From an uncultured Muribaculaceae bacterium (GTDB lineage: Bacteria > Bacteroidota > Bacteroidia > Bacteroidales > Muribaculaceae), in contig CAJUBM010000103.1 in NCBI GenBank assembly GCA_910584735.1, positions 1-10,686 of the forward strand: DNA of 10,686 nucleotides. Reading direction: 5' to 3'. Each line of letters starts with the position of its first letter. Position 1 is the stretch's first letter. The notes below the pieces were generated by a model. The model did no database searches, was not told the origin of the DNA, and was given only the letters and a program-made list of their open reading frames with translations. Positions 6,750-10,686 of the stretch are shown in pieces. The translations under genes and the position numbers were made by a program.

Positions 6750-6787
6750 TAAACTTAATCATATTAAGAACTCTGAATAAAGAATAT

Positions 6788-7528
6788 ATGAAAAGAACAC
6801 TTCTCACATTAGCGGTTATTGCCGTTTCATATATGGCGATTTCCGCAAAAACTCTGGTGGTATATTACAGCTACACCAACAATGTCCACAGCATCGTGAC
6901 AGATCTCCGTTCGCAGATTGAAGTCGATGCGATAAGGATTGAGCCGGCTGAAAAAGGGCTTGACTATGCGGCGAACAACTATGCGATAGGGAGTGCGCAG
7001 ATAGCCGCAATCCGCGCCAATCCCAATGATGCAGATTCATATCCGGCAATCGATCCTGTCAGAATCAATATTGACGAATATGATACGGTGATAGTCGCCG
7101 CTCCGCTCTGGTGGAGCAATATGGCAGCCCCGTTGCAGACCTTCCTCTTCGGTCATGGCAGGGAAATGGCGGGCAAAAATATCGGTTTGATAGTGTCAAG
7201 CGCAAGCAGCGGAATATCAGGTGTAGAAGCCGATGCGCACAGGCTTATACCTGAAGGCAGATTCCTGTCACCAAGCCTATGGATCAGGTCGTCGCAGACC
7301 TCAAATGCGGCTTCAATGATTGCGGAATGGCTTAAAGAAATCGGATATTCCGATCTCGCCGCCATATCAGATGTCATAAGCGATGATATGCCTGAAAACA
7401 CGCGCATATTCGACTTATCGGGTAATATAGTCCGACACGGCGCAGACATGGCCTCGTTACCCCACGGTGCATACATTATTCAATCCATAAGCGCTACAAG
7501 CATTATCTCAAGGAAAATAATACGCTAA
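6788..7528 (+). CDS. Exported flavodoxin-like protein with Por-type C-terminal tail
   Basis: A 246-residue protein. Residues 1-20 are a clear signal peptide (MKRTLL, a hydrophobic core, then AISA before K21), so it should leave the cytoplasm. Residues 22-186 are a flavodoxin-like fold: the first strand TLVVYYSYTNN contains the phosphate-binding loop for FMN, and PLWWSNMAAPLQTFL (106-120) matches the conserved loop of flavodoxin-4-type proteins. The last 41 residues (206-246) look like a Por/type IX secretion sorting domain, with IFDLSGNIV, then LPHGAYII and the ending SRKIIR. Flavodoxins are normally cytoplasmic electron carriers of about 150-180 residues, so the leader and tail are unusual. 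The start at 6788 is chosen because the upstream ATG (6728) precedes the -7 box and would hide the signal peptide. Divergent from araC, it is probably under that regulator. The redox partner is unknown. Confidence 0.88.
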   Translation: MKRTLLTLAVIAVSYMAISAKTLVVYYSYTNNVHSIVTDLRSQIEVDAIRIEPAEKGLDYAANNYAIGSAQIAAIRANPNDADSYPAIDPVRINIDEYDTVIVAAPLWWSNMAAPLQTFLFGHGREMAGKNIGLIVSSASSGISGVEADAHRLIPEGRFLSPSLWIRSSQTSNAASMIAEWLKEIGYSDLAAISDVISDDMPENTRIFDLSGNIVRHGADMASLPHGAYIIQSISATSIISRKIIR

Positions 7529-7540
7529 AATACATTTAAG

Positions 7541-7594
7541 TAAGATAATAAGACAGGGGGCGCAAAATTTTGCGCCCCCTGTCTTATTATCTTA
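7541..7594. terminator. Bidirectional terminator: perfect 54-bp palindrome
   Basis: Bases 7541-7567 are the exact reverse complement of 7568-7594, giving 27-bp arms with no spacer and AAAATTTT at the centre. The GC-rich core (ACAGGGGGCGC and its complement) is flanked by AT-rich feet ending in TTATTATCTTA, so either strand gives a stem followed by a T-rich stretch. It starts 12 nt after the flavodoxin-like gene and ends 16 nt before the stop of the convergent pgk gene, so it should end both transcripts. Confidence 0.88.
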
Positions 7595-7610
7595 TCGGCG
7601 TTATGGCCTC

Positions 7611-8864
7611 TTACTTGTCGCCTTTCACGGCTGCGATACCGGGAAGAATCTTTCCTTCGATGGCCTCAAGAAGAGCACCGCCACCTGTGGAAACGTAGCT
7701 AACCTCATCGGCAAGGCCGAATTTGTTGACACACGCCACGGAGTCGCCTCCGCCAACAAGCGAGAAAGCTCCGTTGTTAGTAGCTTCAACGATTGCCTCG
7801 GCTATAGCGCGCGAACCGGCTGTGAAGTTGTCAAACTCAAACACGCCTGCAGGGCCGTTCCAAAGAATGGTCTTTGCATCCTTTATGGCATCGGCGAACA
7901 TCTTGCGGGTCTCGGGACCGGCGTCCAGGCCTTCCCAGCCGTCAGGGATGTCCATAACAGAGCAAATCTGTGTCTTGGCATCGTTGCTGAACGAATCGGC
8001 AGCCACGCAGTCTACGCCAAGCACCAGGTTCACACCTTTTTCCTCGGCCTTCTTCATGATGTCGCGGGCAAGGTCGAGCTTGTCATCCTCACAAATCGAC
8101 ATACCTACGCGGCCTCCCTGAGCCTTGGCGAAAGTATAGGTCATACCGCCGCACAGAATCAGGTTATCCACCTTATCCATCAGATTCTCAATGATACCAA
8201 TCTTGGTAGACACCTTAGAGCCACCCATGATAGCTGTGAAGGGACGCTTGATGTCGGAAAGAATTTTATCAACGGCTGTAACCTCTTTCTCCATAAGGTA
8301 ACCGAGCATCTTGTCGTCCTTATCGAAATAGTCGGCGATAACAGCCGTAGAGGCATGTTTGCGGTGAGCCGTGCCGAAAGCATCGTTCACATATACATCG
8401 GCGTATGAAGCGAGTTTCTTGGCGAACTCCTTCTGACGTTCCTTCATCTCTTTCTTAGCCTGGTCATAGGCCGGATCCTCCTTGTCGATGCCTACAGGCT
8501 TCCCTTCTTCTTCAGGATAGAAACGGAGGTTTTCAAGCAAGAGCACTTCGCCCGGTTTGAGGTTTGCTGCGGCTTCTGCGGCATTAGCGCAGTCGGGTGC
8601 GAACTTCACATCGCGTCCGAGTGCCTTGGCTACATCGTCCTTGATCTGGCTGAGGGAAAATTTAGGGTTCACCTTCCCTTTAGGCTTGCCCATATGCGAC
8701 ATTATGATAAGGCTGCCGCCATCAGCAAGAATTTTCTTAAGGGTAGGAAGCGCCCCACGGATACGGGTATCGTCGGTGATATGGCCGTTCTCATCGAGAG
8801 GTACATTGAAGTCTACACGAACTATCGCCTTCTTACCGGCGAAATTGTAATCGTCAAGTTTCAT
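7611..8864 (-). CDS. pgk: Phosphoglycerate kinase
   Basis: The glycolytic enzyme that transfers phosphate between 1,3-bisphosphoglycerate and ADP, making ATP and 3-phosphoglycerate in the cytoplasm. The 417-residue product has the full signature set: VRVDFNVP (15-22) with substrate-binding R34, SHMGKPKGK (56-64), ENLRF (111-115), NDAFGTAHR (160-168), GGSKVSTK (214-221), WNGPAGVFEF (335-344), GGGDS (371-375) and STGGGA (392-397). The start at 8864 gives the family N-terminus (MKLDDYNFAGKK). The frame stays open to 8933, but those extra residues are unlike Pgk and the predicted -7 box (8931-8938) lies at that upstream start. It stands alone on this strand, convergent with the flavodoxin gene and divergent from the purF-like gene. 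Nothing odd is seen in the protein. Confidence 0.98.
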   Translation of the reverse strand: MKLDDYNFAGKKAIVRVDFNVPLDENGHITDDTRIRGALPTLKKILADGGSLIIMSHMGKPKGKVNPKFSLSQIKDDVAKALGRDVKFAPDCANAAEAAANLKPGEVLLLENLRFYPEEEGKPVGIDKEDPAYDQAKKEMKERQKEFAKKLASYADVYVNDAFGTAHRKHASTAVIADYFDKDDKMLGYLMEKEVTAVDKILSDIKRPFTAIMGGSKVSTKIGIIENLMDKVDNLILCGGMTYTFAKAQGGRVGMSICEDDKLDLARDIMKKAEEKGVNLVLGVDCVAADSFSNDAKTQICSVMDIPDGWEGLDAGPETRKMFADAIKDAKTILWNGPAGVFEFDNFTAGSRAIAEAIVEATNNGAFSLVGGGDSVACVNKFGLADEVSYVSTGGGALLEAIEGKILPGIAAVKGDK

Positions 8865-8930
8865 GTCTGAATATATTTTAGTCTTTAAATCAGTATGCTG
8901 AAAAGATTCCGTATGTTGTGAAAACCGATG

Positions 8931-8938
8931 CAAAAATA
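8931..8938 (-). promoter_or_regulatory. -7 box of pgk
   Basis: On the minus strand TATTTTTG matches TAnnTTTG, with the transcript start expected near 8924 and a leader of about 59 nt. The position 20 nt upstream reads GCTG, a poor -33 box. A TTTG is present but only 12 nt upstream. A 9-bp inverted repeat (8892-8900 with 8959-8967) brackets the box. Confidence 0.6.
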
Positions 8939-9099
8939 CTCAATTTTCACCAAACTGACAGCATACTACATAAAATAATTGTTAATCGGGCATTTGGAGA
9001 TTGTCAGGATCCCACCAATTCGTTTTCACCCGCGCTATTCTTTTCTCCACCTTCCAAACTTTTATCAGCACGGAATGGCCTTATCACTAAAAATATTCG

Positions 9100-9107
9100 T
9101 AACTTTG
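9100..9107 (+). promoter_or_regulatory. -7 box of the purF-like gene
   Basis: TAACTTTG matches TAnnTTTG and is followed by the CGGC often seen next to this box in Bacteroidales. No clear TTTG lies 19-21 nt upstream. The transcript should start near 9114, about 36 nt before the ATG. The rest of the 285-nt gap between pgk and this gene (8865-9149) shows no gene or RNA that I can recognise. Confidence 0.6.
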
Positions 9108-9149
9108 CGGCCTAAAATTTGTCTTACTTATTTTTGACAGTAATCTTTT

Positions 9150-10595
9150 ATGGGAGGATTTTTTGGCTGTGCTGCCAGGCAGAATTGCGCCACAGACCTT
9201 TTCTATGGCACTGACTACCATTCTCATCTTGGCACCAAGCGGGCCGGCCTTGTGACCTTTGACCCTGAAATGGGATTCAACAGAGCCATACACAACATCG
9301 AGCGCGACTATTTCAGGTCGAAATTCGAGGATCAGTTGGAAAGCTTCATAGGAAATACCGGCGTAGGCGTAATCAGCGACACCGATCCGCAACCCATCAT
9401 AGTAAATTCCCACCTTGGGCGCTATGCGGTGGTTACGGTGGCCAAAATCAACAATATACGTGAGATTGCCGATGAACTCCTCGCCAAGAAGATGCATTTC
9501 AGCGAACTGTCATCAAACAAGGTGAACCAGACAGAGCTTGTAGCCCTGCTGATTAACATGGGACGTACTTTCGAAGAGGGCATAAACCTGGTGTATAAAA
9601 AGGTGAAAGGCTCATGCTCGATGCTGGTACTCACTGAAGACGGCATCATCGCGGCCCGCGACTATCTGGGACGCACACCGATTGTCATAGGCTGCAAGGA
9701 TGGTGCTTACGCCGCCGCAAGCGAATCATCGGCGTTCCCTAATCTTGATTACAAAATATTGCGTGATGTAGGCCCCGGCGAGATAGTCCGTCTAAAAGCC
9801 GATGGGATAACAGTGCTGCAGAAAGCAGCCTCGCGTTGCCAGATCTGCTCGTTCCTATGGGTTTACTATGGGTTCCCGGCGAGCGATTATGAGGGCATTA
9901 ACGTAGAGGCTGTGCGCGAGGCCGCAGGCCGTATGATGGGAGAAGAAGACACCACGAAGGCCGACTGCGTGTGCGGGATTCCCGATTCCGGGGTGGGACA
10001 CGCCCTGGGCTATTCCGACGGCCACGGAATCCCCTACCAACGTGCAGTGCTTAAATACACCCCTACATGGCCGCGCAGCTTCACCCCGGGCAACCAGTCG
10101 CGGCGAGACCTTGTAGCGCGAATGAAGCTTATCCCGAACCGAGCCATCCTACAGGACAAAAGCGTTGTGTTCTGCGATGACTCCATCGTTCGCGGCACAC
10201 AGCTGCACGACAACGTGAGGACATTCTTCGAATACGGAGCATCAAGCGTACATGCCCGCATATCGTGCCCTCCTCTGGTCTATGGTTGTCCGTTCATCGG
10301 ATTCACATCATCGAAAAGCGACATGGAACTACTCTCCCGCCAGATCATCCGCGATTTCGAAGGGCCGGATGCTGATGAAGAAGTACTTTCACGCTATGCC
10401 ACCACCGGCTCCCCCGAATATGAGCGAATGGTAGAGGAGATGGGACGCCGTCTCGGACTTTCCACCTTGCAATTCAGCAAGATTGAGACACTTATCAAGA
10501 GCATCGGCCTCCCCCGCGAGAAGGTATGCACCCACTGTTTCGACGGCTCAAGCTACGACCCCGACACCATATGGCGTGAAGACCACGGGGAATAG
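9150..10595 (+). CDS. PurF-like amidophosphoribosyltransferase homologue lacking glutaminase residues
   Basis: A 481-residue relative of glutamine PRPP amidotransferase (PurF), the first enzyme of de novo purine synthesis. The N-terminal Ntn-hydrolase-type domain (about 1-230) is followed by a phosphoribosyltransferase domain (about 250-465). The PRPP-binding loop VVFCDDSIVRGT (339-350) is intact. Cysteines at C230/C233, C373/C380, and C460 with C463 (CTHC) sit where B. subtilis-type PurF holds its 4Fe-4S cluster. The glutaminase site is lost. The N-terminus reads MGGFFG where PurF has MCGI(V/F)G, so the nucleophilic Cys is Gly. The Arg of the HRGQ stretch is replaced (HLGTKRAG, 26-33), and the usual HNG motif is absent near 97-103 (VAKINNI). 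It may use free ammonia, receive it from a partner, or be regulatory. Similar proteins are, as I recall, common in Bacteroidales and annotated as amidophosphoribosyltransferase. It is a single-gene unit with its own -7 box and terminator. Confidence 0.88.
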   Translation: MGGFFGCAARQNCATDLFYGTDYHSHLGTKRAGLVTFDPEMGFNRAIHNIERDYFRSKFEDQLESFIGNTGVGVISDTDPQPIIVNSHLGRYAVVTVAKINNIREIADELLAKKMHFSELSSNKVNQTELVALLINMGRTFEEGINLVYKKVKGSCSMLVLTEDGIIAARDYLGRTPIVIGCKDGAYAAASESSAFPNLDYKILRDVGPGEIVRLKADGITVLQKAASRCQICSFLWVYYGFPASDYEGINVEAVREAAGRMMGEEDTTKADCVCGIPDSGVGHALGYSDGHGIPYQRAVLKYTPTWPRSFTPGNQSRRDLVARMKLIPNRAILQDKSVVFCDDSIVRGTQLHDNVRTFFEYGASSVHARISCPPLVYGCPFIGFTSSKSDMELLSRQIIRDFEGPDADEEVLSRYATTGSPEYERMVEEMGRRLGLSTLQFSKIETLIKSIGLPREKVCTHCFDGSSYDPDTIWREDHGE

Positions 10596-10610
10596 GTTAA
10601 AGACATTATA

Positions 10611-10648
10611 GGCGGTGTGTCAAAAAAATTGAATTTTGACACACCGCC
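10611..10648 (+). terminator. Terminator after the purF-like gene
   Basis: A perfect 15-bp stem (10611-10625 with 10634-10648, left arm GGCGGTGTGTCAAAA) with an 8-nt loop begins 15 nt after the stop codon and is followed by TTCTACTATATA. The rest of the window to 10686 shows no further gene. Confidence 0.85.
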
Positions 10649-10686
10649 TTCTACTATATAACGCTTTTGGTAGTGTTAACGACTTT

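Noticed and set aside
6728..6787. Extended N-terminus of the flavodoxin-like protein
   Set aside because: The ATG at 6728 lies upstream of the -7 box (6742-6749), and the extension would displace the signal peptide from the N-terminus.
8865..8933. Extended N-terminus of phosphoglycerate kinase
   Set aside because: The extra 23 residues are unlike Pgk and the predicted -7 box overlaps this start, so it would lie outside the transcript.
8939..9099. tRNA, small RNA or riboswitch between pgk and the purF-like gene
   Set aside because: No cloverleaf and no strong hairpin were seen; only the promoter elements and a short inverted repeat stand out.

Overview
The window looks like a chromosomal stretch from a gut-type member of the Bacteroidota (order Bacteroidales; Muribaculaceae or a close relative is my inference). 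The reasons are several near-consensus Bacteroidales promoters (TTTG, 19-21 nt, TAnnTTTG), little use of Shine-Dalgarno sequences, and gene families typical of the phylum: a PG_1098/THUMP-like methyltransferase, a PurF-like protein with a Gly in place of the nucleophilic Cys, and a secreted protein with a tail resembling a Por/type IX sorting domain. No rRNA, tRNA, CRISPR array, transposase or phage gene was found.

Layout from left to right. A Crp/Fnr-type regulator (117-815, +) is followed by a hairpin terminator and a 46-bp-arm inverted repeat (907-1045) that fills the gap to two minus-strand genes, a small unrecognised 70-aa protein and the ribosome-assembly GTPase EngB. EngB diverges from a plus-strand pair, the tRNA adenine-N6 methyltransferase TrmN6 and a CPBP-family membrane protease; the two promoters lie back to back at 2033-2113. 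The protease gene converges on, and overlaps by 72 bp, a minus-strand set read as araC, then a maltose-O-acetyltransferase-like gene, then the PG_1098-like methyltransferase. The first two overlap by ATGA.

Divergent to araC is a gene for a signal-peptide-bearing flavodoxin-like protein. The shared intergenic region holds a full promoter for araC, a promoter with a -7 box only for the flavodoxin gene, and a pair of 16-bp direct repeats placed where an AraC-type activator would bind. A perfect 54-bp palindrome then ends both the flavodoxin gene and the convergent phosphoglycerate kinase gene. Finally, divergent to pgk is a PurF homologue that keeps the PRPP site and the candidate iron-sulfur cysteines but has lost the glutaminase residues. 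It ends in a strong terminator.

Most genes are housekeeping. The more accessory part is the araC/acetyltransferase/flavodoxin block (about 5.1-7.5 kb). It looks poorer in G+C than its flanks and may be a small inducible module. The points most worth following up are the predicted AraC operator, the exported flavodoxin, the glutaminase-dead PurF paralogue, and the two long palindromic structures.
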